From the NCBI GenBank assembly GCA_026386955.1, contig JAPLMQ010000302.1, positions 1-64,000 on the forward strand: a stretch of DNA of 64,000 bases. The letters are read 5' to 3'. A program made the position numbers and the translations under genes. The DNA comes from Planctomycetota bacterium (GTDB lineage Bacteria > Planctomycetota > Phycisphaerae > Phycisphaerales > Phycisphaeraceae). Shown in pieces: positions 16,055 through 23,693 of this stretch. Positions within the stretch are counted from its first letter, which is position 1. Every line of letters starts with the position of its first letter. A model generated the notes under the pieces. It was not told the DNA's origin, made no database searches, and was given only the letters and a program-made list of their open reading frames with translations.

Positions 16055-16498
16055 ATGGACCTCTCCTTCCTCCCCGCCGTCAACGCCAGCCTCAACGCCA
16101 CCGCCGGCGTCCTGCTCGTCACCGGCTTCGTCTTCGTCAAGCGGAAGAACATCCCCGCCCACCGCGCCTGCATGATGTCGGCCTTCGCCGCCTCCTCGCT
16201 CTTCCTGGTCTTCTACATCACGCACTACGTCTGGCGGGCCAGCGCCACCGGCACCGCCCACACGAAATACCACGGCCCCGCCCCGACCTTCTACTACGTG
16301 ATGCTCCTCACCCACATCGTCCTCGCGATGCTCGTCCCCGTGCTGGCGATCTGGCTCATCCGCCTGGGCCTCGCCCGGCGCGACGCCCTGCACCGCCGCG
16401 TCGCCAAGGTCGCGCTTCCGATCTGGCTCTACGTCTCGGTCACGGGCGTGCTGATCTACTTCATGCTCTATCACCTCAACCCGCCCGCGGGGTCTTGA
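16055..16498 (+). CDS. DUF420 membrane protein (CtaM-like)
   Basis: 147 residues with four predicted membrane segments: LNATAGVLLVTGFVFV, ACMMSAFAASSLFLVFYITHYVW, VMLLTHIVLAMLVPVLAIWLI and ALPIWLYVSVTGVLIYFMLY. Histidines near membrane ends (AHRA, THYV, LTHI, YHLN) are the family's conserved features. DUF420 proteins such as CtaM are needed for maturation of aa3-type cytochrome oxidase, probably in heme or copper insertion. The location behind the SCO and ABC-2 permease genes fits that role. Oxidase subunit genes are not in the window. Confidence 0.88.
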   Translation: MDLSFLPAVNASLNATAGVLLVTGFVFVKRKNIPAHRACMMSAFAASSLFLVFYITHYVWRASATGTAHTKYHGPAPTFYYVMLLTHIVLAMLVPVLAIWLIRLGLARRDALHRRVAKVALPIWLYVSVTGVLIYFMLYHLNPPAGS

Positions 16499-16534
16499 GC
16501 GGGTTTTGACGACGCTTTGAGGCGCGCGGAGTCC

Positions 16535-16552
16535 CAGGCACCGCAGTGCCTG
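16535..16552. repeat. Small intergenic hairpin
   Basis: CAGGCAC and GTGCCTG pair perfectly around the loop CGCA, 36 bases after the DUF420 stop. It may end the transcript, though no T-run follows. Confidence 0.35.
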
Positions 16553-16656
16553 TGCTTTGTGTCGCATGACGAAAACCCTGCGCCGACGCGTCCACATCTT
16601 TCTGCGCTTACAATCGACCGCTCGCGCCGAAGGTTCCCTCGGACTCCCCACGCTCC

Positions 16657-17721
16657 ATGCCCCCGACCCGTCCCAACCTTTTCGCCCCGCCCACGCCCGA
16701 GCAGGTCCGTCGGCATCTGGAGCGCCATGCCGCCCGGGGCCCCTCGGCCCTGCGCCTCTGGGCTCCGTTGGCGATCCTCATTCTCGTGGTGGGCGTGCTC
16801 ATCCTCGGGGGCAGCTCGCCCGTGACCGTCGTCGGGGCGTGGATGGTCCTGGGCATCGCGATGCTCCTGCGGGCGATGCAGCGGCGGTGGGTCCAGGGGC
16901 TCGAGGCCCGGGCCGTGCGGGCCCAGGAGCTCGCGCTCCGCCGGCATTGGCCGCAGTCGCTCCGGCTCGCCTGGCGGGCATTGCCCTCGATCGTCAGCTT
17001 TCCCGAACTCCACGCCCGGCTCATCGCCGTCATCGCCCACGACCTCGACCAGCTCAAAGCCTACGACTCCGCGATCGCCGCGTATGATTTCCTCATCGAA
17101 CGCCTCCCCGCTGACCATCCCGCCTCGGTGCAGTTCCGCGTGCAACGGGCGTTGACGGAGCTCGCCTGCGACCATCTGACCGACGCCGACCAGACGCTCC
17201 GCCGGCTGAGGTCGGTGATCGACCCCTACCACGGGACGATCACCGCGGCCGGGTACCGGCTGGCGACGCTGCTGCAGCAGATCCGCACGAACCACTTCGC
17301 CGACGCGGTGGAGGATTCCGACGGGTTGGTCGACGAGCTGCGCCCGCTGGGCGTCGACGCAGGCTACGGCCACGCGCTGCTCGCGCTGGCCTTCGCGCGA
17401 TTGGCGGCGGGGGAGCCGCCGCCGTCGCAGGTGATCGACGAATCGTCCACGACGCGTTCGGAGGGTGAACCGGCCGCGCCCGCGCAGCCCGAGGTCACGC
17501 CTGCCGAGCGGTCCGCCGAATTGCGCCGCAAGGCCGGGCTCTGGTGGTCGCGGGCGACGCTGCTCCTCCCGGTGGAGGCGCTGCTCGACCGCTTCCCCGA
17601 GCTGGACTACCTCTTGCGTGCGGCACCCGCGCCGGCCTTGCCGCCCGTGCCCCCGGCCACCTCCACGCCCCCCGAAATCCGCGTAGTCCCCGGAACCCCC
17701 GGAGCCACGTCCGAGGCATGA
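16657..17721 (+). CDS. Membrane protein with TPR-like helical domain (pair member 1)
   Basis: 354 residues, not recognised by family. After a short cytoplasmic head there are two membrane segments (WAPLAILILVVGVLILGG and TVVGAWMVLGIAMLLRAM), then a helical repeat domain of TPR character (SLRLAWRALPS, AYDSAIAAYDFLIERLPADHPA, FRVQRALTELACDHLTDADQTL), and a Pro-rich tail. Helical-repeat proteins usually hold protein partners. It overlaps the next gene (ATGA), which has the same plan, so the two probably form a heteromeric membrane complex. Start at ATG 16657 is assumed; an upstream alternative is not supported. Confidence 0.7.
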   Translation: MPPTRPNLFAPPTPEQVRRHLERHAARGPSALRLWAPLAILILVVGVLILGGSSPVTVVGAWMVLGIAMLLRAMQRRWVQGLEARAVRAQELALRRHWPQSLRLAWRALPSIVSFPELHARLIAVIAHDLDQLKAYDSAIAAYDFLIERLPADHPASVQFRVQRALTELACDHLTDADQTLRRLRSVIDPYHGTITAAGYRLATLLQQIRTNHFADAVEDSDGLVDELRPLGVDAGYGHALLALAFARLAAGEPPPSQVIDESSTTRSEGEPAAPAQPEVTPAERSAELRRKAGLWWSRATLLLPVEALLDRFPELDYLLRAAPAPALPPVPPATSTPPEIRVVPGTPGATSEA

Positions 17722-18569
17722 ACTCCGCCGCCAATCCATCTCTGCTCCCGCCGCCCACCTCCGGAAACCCGGAGACAACTGTCCCGCGCGCCGCGCTCAT
17801 CCCCGCGCTCGAGCCCAAGCGCGTCGGCCACCTGCTGCTCATCGACTCCGTCGCCGCGACCGTCGTTTGGGTCGGCATCGTGCTGGTGCTCGTCCTGGGC
17901 TGGGCGTGGAGCGACCTCGCCCCGGCCCTCTGGCTGGCGGTCACCGCGTTGGTCTTCGTCCTGGTCTTCCTCACCGACTACCACACGCGCTCCGCCTGGC
18001 AGCAGTTGCCGATGATCACCGCGATGGTCGCTCAGGACCCCGCCGGCGCGGAGGAGCGCCTGACCGCGCTCTTCCGCAAGGCGCCGATGCGCCGCGCGAT
18101 CCGTGTGCTGCTGTGCCACCGCCTCGCGCTGCTGCGGTATCGGCAGCAGCGGTTCGCCGAGGTCGCCGGGCTTTGCCAGGCCGTGCTCGCCCATCCGCTT
18201 GGGCAGATCAGGCAGGTCCGGTCCGATCTTCTATTGATGATGGTCGACGCGCAGCTGCAGCGCGGCGAGCTCGCGGGCGCGTACGCGGGGCTCGCGGAGC
18301 TGGGCCAGGCCGGGCTGAACTTCCCCGAGCAGTTGCAGCGCGAGGCGATGCAGATCCGCTACGCCGTCGCCGCGGCGCATTACGAGTCGGCGCTGCAGGA
18401 CGTGCAGCGCAAGATCGCCCACGTCGAGCTGCTCCCCGCGCCGCAGGCGGCCGACGTCCACCGCGTCCTCGCGATCGCGGCGCGCCGCACCGGGCGGGCC
18501 CGCCTCGCGGCCTGGCTCGACGAGCGCGGGCAACTCCTCGGCGGCCCCAGCCGCGCGTGGAGCGCGTAA
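17718..18569 (+). CDS. Membrane protein with TPR-like helical domain (pair member 2)
   Basis: 283 residues from ATG 17718, which overlaps the stop of the preceding gene by four bases. Two membrane segments (SVAATVVWVGIVLVLVLGW and LAPALWLAVTALVFVLVFL) are followed by helical repeats (AEERLTALFRKAPMRRAIRVLLCHRLALLRYRQQ). It shares topology with pair member 1 but little obvious sequence identity. Unknown function; together the pair may be a small membrane scaffold. Confidence 0.7.
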   Translation: MNSAANPSLLPPPTSGNPETTVPRAALIPALEPKRVGHLLLIDSVAATVVWVGIVLVLVLGWAWSDLAPALWLAVTALVFVLVFLTDYHTRSAWQQLPMITAMVAQDPAGAEERLTALFRKAPMRRAIRVLLCHRLALLRYRQQRFAEVAGLCQAVLAHPLGQIRQVRSDLLLMMVDAQLQRGELAGAYAGLAELGQAGLNFPEQLQREAMQIRYAVAAAHYESALQDVQRKIAHVELLPAPQAADVHRVLAIAARRTGRARLAAWLDERGQLLGGPSRAWSA

Positions 18570-18774
18570 ACACCGCGCAACCACTGCTGCGCGGCGGCAC
18601 TGACGCGCCTCAGCGCAGCCCTGCCTCGATCATGATCGCGCTTTCATCACGAACATGGATCGTCGCGCCGCGGCGCTGCGCTCTCTTTGCACAATTCGCG
18701 CCGTTGAGCCGGATAACCCCCACTTCACTGCGCATTCATTTGGCACTTTGCGCAAACGTCGTGTTCAGACGCTC

Positions 18775-18790
18775 TGGCACGGTGGTTGCA
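18775..18790 (+). promoter_or_regulatory. Sigma-54 (RpoN) type -24/-12 promoter
   Basis: TGGCACGGTGGTTGCA matches the consensus TGGCAC-N5-TTGCA with the invariant GG and GC exactly ten bases apart. Initiation would be near 18801, reading toward the MFS transporter start at 19105. No enhancer-binding activator gene is seen nearby. Confidence 0.55.
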
Positions 18791-18817
18791 TGAGCATGCT
18801 CGTCCGAAACGACGCGG

Positions 18818-18985
18818 CTAGGGATGGATGCCCAAGCCGCACGCAACGCCGATGCGGGCGCCAGCCAGCGCGCCCCACTCGGCTAGGACGCGGCAGAGCG
18901 GGCAGCCGGCCTCGTGCGAGAGGTCGATCAGGAAGCTGACCCGTTCCCCTGCCGCAGCCGTGTTTTCCCCGGCGATCCACCTCGG
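18818..18985 (-). pseudogene. Coding-like remnant with CPLC motif
   Basis: A minus-strand frame ending at a stop at 18818-18820 reads VSFLIDLSHEAGCPLCRVLAEW and continues to GVACGLGIHP. Third codon positions are almost all G or C, as in real genes here, but no ATG, GTG or TTG is in frame upstream. It may be the 3' end of a small Cys-containing gene that lost its start, or it may use an unusual start. Family not recognised. Confidence 0.3.
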
Positions 18986-19104
18986 CCGGAGTGTTTGACG
19001 GTTCCCGGATAGGTCCGGGCCACCGTCGGGCGATGGCTCCGCACGCGACCCACGCGGAGCCGGCGCGATCCCCTTGTCTTTTGTTTCGCAAGGACGACCC
19101 TGCC

Positions 19105-20352
19105 ATGGCCGACACGACCTCCGCCTCTCCGATCCCGCTCGTCGCCGACACTTTCCTCGCCCTCGCCCGCCGGCACTTGGGCCTCATCGCCGGCTACACC
19201 GCCGCCGCGCTCGGCGGACTCATGCTCACGCTCACCGGCGCGCTGGGCGACTGGATCGCCAAGGACCTGAGCCTCACGCACCTGCAGTCCGCGGCCCTGC
19301 AAAGCGCCTTCTTCGCGGGCATGCTCCTCTCCGCCTTCTCTACCAACCGCCTCGTGCAGCTCATCGGCCAGCGCGGGAACCTGCTCACCGCCACCGCGGC
19401 GATGGCGGGCGGCGCGCTGGCGCTCGCCTCGGGCGTGTTGCCCATCATGCTGCTCGGCCGGCTGCTCTCGGGCTGGGGCTTCAACACGCTCGCGATGACC
19501 ACCAGCGGGATGATCATCTTCGGCTACAAATCGCGGCAATCGAGCCTGCTCAGCGGGCTGCATGCCGTGATCGCTCTGATGGCGACCGTCGGCCTGCTCG
19601 CGGGCCGGCCGATCGGCGAACTCATGGGAGGGTGGCGGCAGGCGCTGGTCGTCCTCGCGGCGCTCTCCGCCGGGCCGATGCTGCTCGCCGCCTTCGCCCG
19701 CTACGGCCCGTGGGGCCAGGGCGCCAAGCCCAGTTTCAAGTCGCTCCGCGGCCTCGCCCGGCAGCCGATCTTCTGGTGCGCCTTCGCCTCGGTCGTCGCC
19801 TACGTCGGCTGCGAGCAGGCAATGACCGTCTTCCTCGCCAACCACGCCACCGAGACCTACGGCTTCTCCCCCACGCTCGCCACCGCCACCGTCGCCGCCT
19901 TCTGGCTCGGCGTCCTCATCGGGCGCGTCGGCTCCGCGCTGGCGGGCCACCGCGTGGGCGAGGAGCGGCAGATCATCCTCGGCCTCGCGCTGATGGCGGG
20001 CGGAGCCTGGCTCGCCCTCTGCGGCCTGCCCGTGCCCTGCATGCTCCTGGGCGTCGTCCTCGCGGGCGTCGCCGGCGGTCCGGTCGTCCCCCAGGCCTAT
20101 TCCTGGGCCATGGCCCGCGTCGGCCACGAGGCCGCGACGATGATGGCGGCCTTCACGCTCTTCAGTTGCACCGGCGGGTTCGTCGGCCCGCTCCTCTCGG
20201 GCACTGTCGCCGACCACTACAGCGTCACGCAAGGCTTGGCCGTCAGCGCCGCGGCCGCGCTGCTGGGCGTGGTGCCGATGATCTGGTGCGCCTTCGAGCC
20301 CGCGGCCCGGAACGCGGCGTCGGATGTCGCCTCTGTCGTCGTCGAGCCCTGA
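19105..20352 (+). CDS. Major facilitator superfamily transporter
   Basis: 415 residues from ATG 19105, with AAGGA at 19090. About twelve membrane segments are predictable; the first pair lies at IAGYTAAALGGLMLTLTGAL, and the DRxxxRR-like loop after segment 2 is represented by STNRLVQLIGQR. The halves are joined by a loop near WGQGAKPSFKSLRG. This is a secondary transporter (uniporter, symporter or antiporter) of a small solute; the lack of neighbours with clear metabolism leaves the substrate open. It may be transcribed from the sigma-54-type promoter upstream. Confidence 0.87.
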   Translation: MADTTSASPIPLVADTFLALARRHLGLIAGYTAAALGGLMLTLTGALGDWIAKDLSLTHLQSAALQSAFFAGMLLSAFSTNRLVQLIGQRGNLLTATAAMAGGALALASGVLPIMLLGRLLSGWGFNTLAMTTSGMIIFGYKSRQSSLLSGLHAVIALMATVGLLAGRPIGELMGGWRQALVVLAALSAGPMLLAAFARYGPWGQGAKPSFKSLRGLARQPIFWCAFASVVAYVGCEQAMTVFLANHATETYGFSPTLATATVAAFWLGVLIGRVGSALAGHRVGEERQIILGLALMAGGAWLALCGLPVPCMLLGVVLAGVAGGPVVPQAYSWAMARVGHEAATMMAAFTLFSCTGGFVGPLLSGTVADHYSVTQGLAVSAAAALLGVVPMIWCAFEPAARNAASDVASVVVEP

Positions 20353-20598
20353 AACGCACCACGCGCCGCGGTCACGCGAACGAAGGCGAAAACCCACGGC
20401 GTCGACGCGCGGCGCCAACAATCCATCGCGACACTGATGTCCCTCGCGATGCGGATGCCTGAATCATTCCCCACGCGGCCGCCCCCATCTCTGCGGCCCC
20501 GTGGCATCGCGGAGCGGGATTCGGATCGGAGCCGGGTTTTGTGCGAGCCCGGCCCGATCCGTCCCGCAGCGAACTGGACCACACCTTAAAATCCCGGC

Positions 20599-21351
20599 AT
20601 GGCTCCACCCGTTTTTGATGCCCGGGACTACGCGGCGCTTCTCAGCCGACGATTGCTGGCAGAGGTTGAGCGCGACCAACAGCGAACCTTCCGCGACCCA
20701 ATGGACGCGGGCATTTCCTACTGCCTCCCCGTGGGCGGCGATTCATCGCGGATTCGAGCGGTGGTCTGGCGAATTGACGTCTTGGGGATGGTGCTCGGCG
20801 GATGTTGCTTCGTGACGAGCATCGTCGCGTTTCTGGCCGCAAGACTCTTGGCGATCGCTCACACCCAGAACGTCATGCTCCACTTTGGGGTGATGTTCTT
20901 GGCCTTCTCATTGGGAGTCGTCTGCTTTGCCCGTGCCGTCTGGCTTTCGAGCTTGGTCGGCCGACGTCATGTCGACAAGCGCATGCGTGAGGCCGGCCTG
21001 CCGCCGCTCGAGGAGCCTCAGAGCGTGTCGATCCAGACAACCTTGGCGGACGCCGGCGAAAAGGCCGAGGAACGGGCGTTCGTGGCCATCCACGCCAATC
21101 CTCCCTGTGTGCAGATCGAGGGCCTTTCGCATCGATACTTGATCTGGCCCGAGGACGTCGCGAGCCTGAAGGGCGACTTGGCGCGGGATCATGAGCTCAT
21201 CCTGCTTGGATATCGCATCGGCGACACGACTTTTGTCTTGAAGGTGAGGCCCAGGAGCCAGACGGCCTTCCTCAACCGCTATCTAATGATGCAAAGCAGC
21301 GGAATCCAGGAAAGGATGGCGGCCTGCTTCACCGCCGGCGCAAAGCAGTGA
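20599..21351 (+). CDS. Uncharacterised two-TM protein, tandem paralogue 1
   Basis: 250 residues. Two central membrane segments (VLGMVLGGCCFVTSIVAFLAARLL and LHFGVMFLAFSLGVVCFARAVWL) separate an N-terminal cytoplasmic part with DPMDAGISYCLPVGGDSS from a C-terminal domain with PPCVQIEGLSHRYLIWPEDV. The same motifs recur in the next gene, so this is a duplicated family. I do not recognise it. Its base composition is lower in G+C than that of its neighbours, perhaps a sign of different age or origin. Likely inner-membrane protein with both ends in the cytoplasm. Confidence 0.7.
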   Translation: MAPPVFDARDYAALLSRRLLAEVERDQQRTFRDPMDAGISYCLPVGGDSSRIRAVVWRIDVLGMVLGGCCFVTSIVAFLAARLLAIAHTQNVMLHFGVMFLAFSLGVVCFARAVWLSSLVGRRHVDKRMREAGLPPLEEPQSVSIQTTLADAGEKAEERAFVAIHANPPCVQIEGLSHRYLIWPEDVASLKGDLARDHELILLGYRIGDTTFVLKVRPRSQTAFLNRYLMMQSSGIQERMAACFTAGAKQ

Positions 21352-21387
21352 GCCGGCAGGCGTGGCAGCCGCCTCGGCCTCGATATC

Positions 21388-22158
21388 ATGCAGCGCATGC
21401 AGACTCGCTCCGCCGATTTCCGGGACGCCGCGGTCGCCGCGAGCGAGCAGCGGCTCGCGACCATCGAGGCCGAGCGTGGCCGCGAATTTCCCGATCCCGC
21501 GCTGGCGGGCATCTCCTACTGTCTTCCCGCCGGAGGCGACGCCTCATCGGTCGTCAAGACGCTGCGGCTGATCATCGCGGCCCGGCTGATCCTCTGCGTC
21601 ATCACGCTCCCCGGGCTCCTGCTCATCGTGAACCTCTACGCGATGAGCGACTCCAAGCCGACCCTCGACGCCCAGACCGTCTGGCTGCTCGCGCTGGCCT
21701 ATGTGGTCTGCAGCTTCGGGCTCATCCTCAGCTCCTTCGGCGCCACGCGGTCGCTCATCGCGCGTCACATCCGCGGGCGCATGGCCGCGGCCGGGCTGGC
21801 GCCGCTGGATCGGGCCCTCAGCGCCGAGCTCGAGGAGCCGGGGAGGATCTGGAGCTTCGGGATGATGGCCGACGACCGCGGCTACATCGTCTTCCACAAG
21901 CAGGAGCGGCGCGTGCAGATCGAGGGCCTGACGCACCGCTACATGATCCGGGCCGAGGACGTCGTGAAGGTGATCGACTCGGGCCGGTCCCGCCGGGATT
22001 GGATCCGGGTGCGGTACACCGTGGCGAATGGCGAACTCACGCTGATCCTCAGGCCCGACAACCTGACCGCGGCCCTGGGCAAGGCCAGCCGGTACAGCCC
22101 GCCCCATCCGATTCACCGGAGGCTGGCGGAGTGCCTGTTGCCCGCGAAAGGGGAGTAA
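21388..22158 (+). CDS. Uncharacterised two-TM protein, tandem paralogue 2
   Basis: 256 residues (ATG 21388; ATG 21397 is possible). Same plan as the preceding gene: DPALAGISYCLPAGGDAS near residue 40, two membrane segments (LIIAARLILCVITLPGLLLIVNLY and TVWLLALAYVVCSFGLILSSF), and RRVQIEGLTHRYMIRAEDV in the C-terminal domain. The two proteins are clearly homologous but divergent, so the duplication is old. The C-terminal part (GYIVFHKQERRVQIEGL...IRVRYTVANGELTLILR) looks like a PH-like beta fold, an inference from strand pattern only. It converges on gcvPB. Confidence 0.72.
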   Translation: MQRMQTRSADFRDAAVAASEQRLATIEAERGREFPDPALAGISYCLPAGGDASSVVKTLRLIIAARLILCVITLPGLLLIVNLYAMSDSKPTLDAQTVWLLALAYVVCSFGLILSSFGATRSLIARHIRGRMAAAGLAPLDRALSAELEEPGRIWSFGMMADDRGYIVFHKQERRVQIEGLTHRYMIRAEDVVKVIDSGRSRRDWIRVRYTVANGELTLILRPDNLTAALGKASRYSPPHPIHRRLAECLLPAKGE

Positions 22159-22180
22159 GCGCCCGCGCGGCCGGCTCGCC

Positions 22181-23692
22181 TCAACGCCTCAGCGCCGCCG
22201 TGAGCACCGGCGTGCGCGCCGCCGCCACCTCGTCGAGCCGGCCCACCGGCGCCTCCTGCGGGGCCTCCTTCAACAGCGCCGGCTCGCGCTCGATCTCGTC
22301 GGCGATCTTGTTCATCACCTCGATGAACCGGTCGAGCGTGGCCTTGCCCTCCGTCTCCGTCGGCTCGACCATCAAACAGTCGTGCACCGGCCAGTGCATC
22401 GTCGGCGGGTGGATGCCGTAGTCGATCAGCCGCTTGGCGATGTCGACCAGCGTCACGCCGCGGGCGAGCAACGTGCGCGGGACGGTGACGAACTCGTGGG
22501 CGCAGAAGCGCCCCTGGCGATGGTCGAAGTAGGGCATCTCGAAGCGCCCCGACAGCCGGGCGGCGAGGTAGTTGGCGTTGAGCACGGCATGCTGCGACAT
22601 GTTGCGCAGCCCCTCGGGGCCGCAGGCGGCGATGTACGTCCAGCAGCGCAGGAGCACGCCGAACTGCCCGTGGAAGCTGCGCACCTTGCCGATGGACTTG
22701 GGGCGGTCTTGGTCGAGGAAGTAGCTGTGCTTCCCGGGCTCGCCGCGGCGTTCGACCTGCGGGACGGGGAGGTAGGGCGCGAGGAACTTGCGGACCGCGA
22801 TGGGGCCCGCGCCGGGGCCGCCGCACCCGTGGGGCGTGCTGAAGGTCTTGTGCGTGTTGTAGTGCATGATGTCGACGCCGAAGTCGCCCGGGCGCGAGAC
22901 GCCGACGATCGCGTTCATGTTCGCGCCGTCGAGGTAGAGCAGGGCGCCGGCGTCGTGGAGGATGCGGGCGATCTCGGTGATGGTGGAGTCGAAGAGCCCC
23001 GCGGTGTTGGGGTTGGTGATCATCAACGCTGCCGTCTCGTTGTTGACCATCCCGCGCAGGGCCTCTAGGTCGACCATCCCGTTGACGCAGGGCACCTTCG
23101 CGACGTTTGCCCCGCACATGGTGCATGAGGCGGGGTTGGTCCCGTGGGCCGTCTCGGGCGCGAGGACGGTCCGCCGCTGCGGCTGGTTCCCGCCTTGGGG
23201 GTCGTTGAAGTAGGCGCGGATGACCTTGAGCGCGGCGTACTCGCCGTGGGCCCCGGCGCAGGGCTGCAGGCTCACCTCGTCGAGCCCGGCGATCTCCGCC
23301 AGCCAGAGGCGCGTGTCGTGCAGCACCTTGAGCGCGCCCTGCGCGTCGGCGTCGTCCTGCAGCGGGTGGAGCCCGGTGAAGGCGGGCATCGCCGCGGCGG
23401 CCTCGTTGATCTTGGGGTTGTACTTCATCGTGCACGAACCGAGCGGATAGAAGTTCGCGTCAACCGAGAAGTTCCGGGCCGCCAGGTGCGAGTAGTGGCG
23501 CACGAGGTCGAGCTGCCCGACCTCGGGCAGCGCGGGAGGCTCCGCGGCGGCGAGCCCCGCGGGGATCGCGCCGGCGGGCACGTCGAGCGGCGGGAGATCG
23601 GTCGCGCGAGAGCCGGGGACGGAGCGCTCGAAGATCAGGGGCATCGCGGGACCGGCGGACGAGGCGCTGGTGGTGGAGTGCGTGGTCGTCAT
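22181..23692 (-). CDS. gcvPB: Glycine dehydrogenase (decarboxylating) subunit 2
   Basis: 503 residues. PLP-bearing half of the split P-protein of the glycine cleavage system, which decarboxylates glycine and passes the aminomethyl group to the lipoyl H-protein. Visible: NFSVDANFYPLGSCTMKYNPK, the PLP-contact segment PETAHGTNPASC, DGANMNAIVG and the Schiff-base lysine in HYNTHKTFSTPHGCGGPG (Lys282), plus GIHPPTMHWP near the C-terminus. Its ATG lies one base after the gcvPA stop, so the two subunits are cotranslated. gcvT and gcvH are not in the window. Confidence 0.96.
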   Translation of the reverse strand: MTTTHSTTSASSAGPAMPLIFERSVPGSRATDLPPLDVPAGAIPAGLAAAEPPALPEVGQLDLVRHYSHLAARNFSVDANFYPLGSCTMKYNPKINEAAAAMPAFTGLHPLQDDADAQGALKVLHDTRLWLAEIAGLDEVSLQPCAGAHGEYAALKVIRAYFNDPQGGNQPQRRTVLAPETAHGTNPASCTMCGANVAKVPCVNGMVDLEALRGMVNNETAALMITNPNTAGLFDSTITEIARILHDAGALLYLDGANMNAIVGVSRPGDFGVDIMHYNTHKTFSTPHGCGGPGAGPIAVRKFLAPYLPVPQVERRGEPGKHSYFLDQDRPKSIGKVRSFHGQFGVLLRCWTYIAACGPEGLRNMSQHAVLNANYLAARLSGRFEMPYFDHRQGRFCAHEFVTVPRTLLARGVTLVDIAKRLIDYGIHPPTMHWPVHDCLMVEPTETEGKATLDRFIEVMNKIADEIEREPALLKEAPQEAPVGRLDEVAAARTPVLTAALRR

Positions 23693-23693
23693 T

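Larger units (their letters stand above)
18570..19104. other. Gene-poor stretch with promoter and gene remnant
   Basis: 535 bases between the paired membrane proteins and the MFS gene. It contains a perfect sigma-54-type promoter (18775-18790) and, on the minus strand, an open coding-like fragment without a start codon (18818-18985). The small plus-strand frame 18655-18939 looks non-coding. Confidence 0.5.

Noticed and set aside
18655-18939. 94-codon plus-strand frame
   Set aside because: Arg-rich, no ribosome binding site, and antisense to a better-looking fragment.
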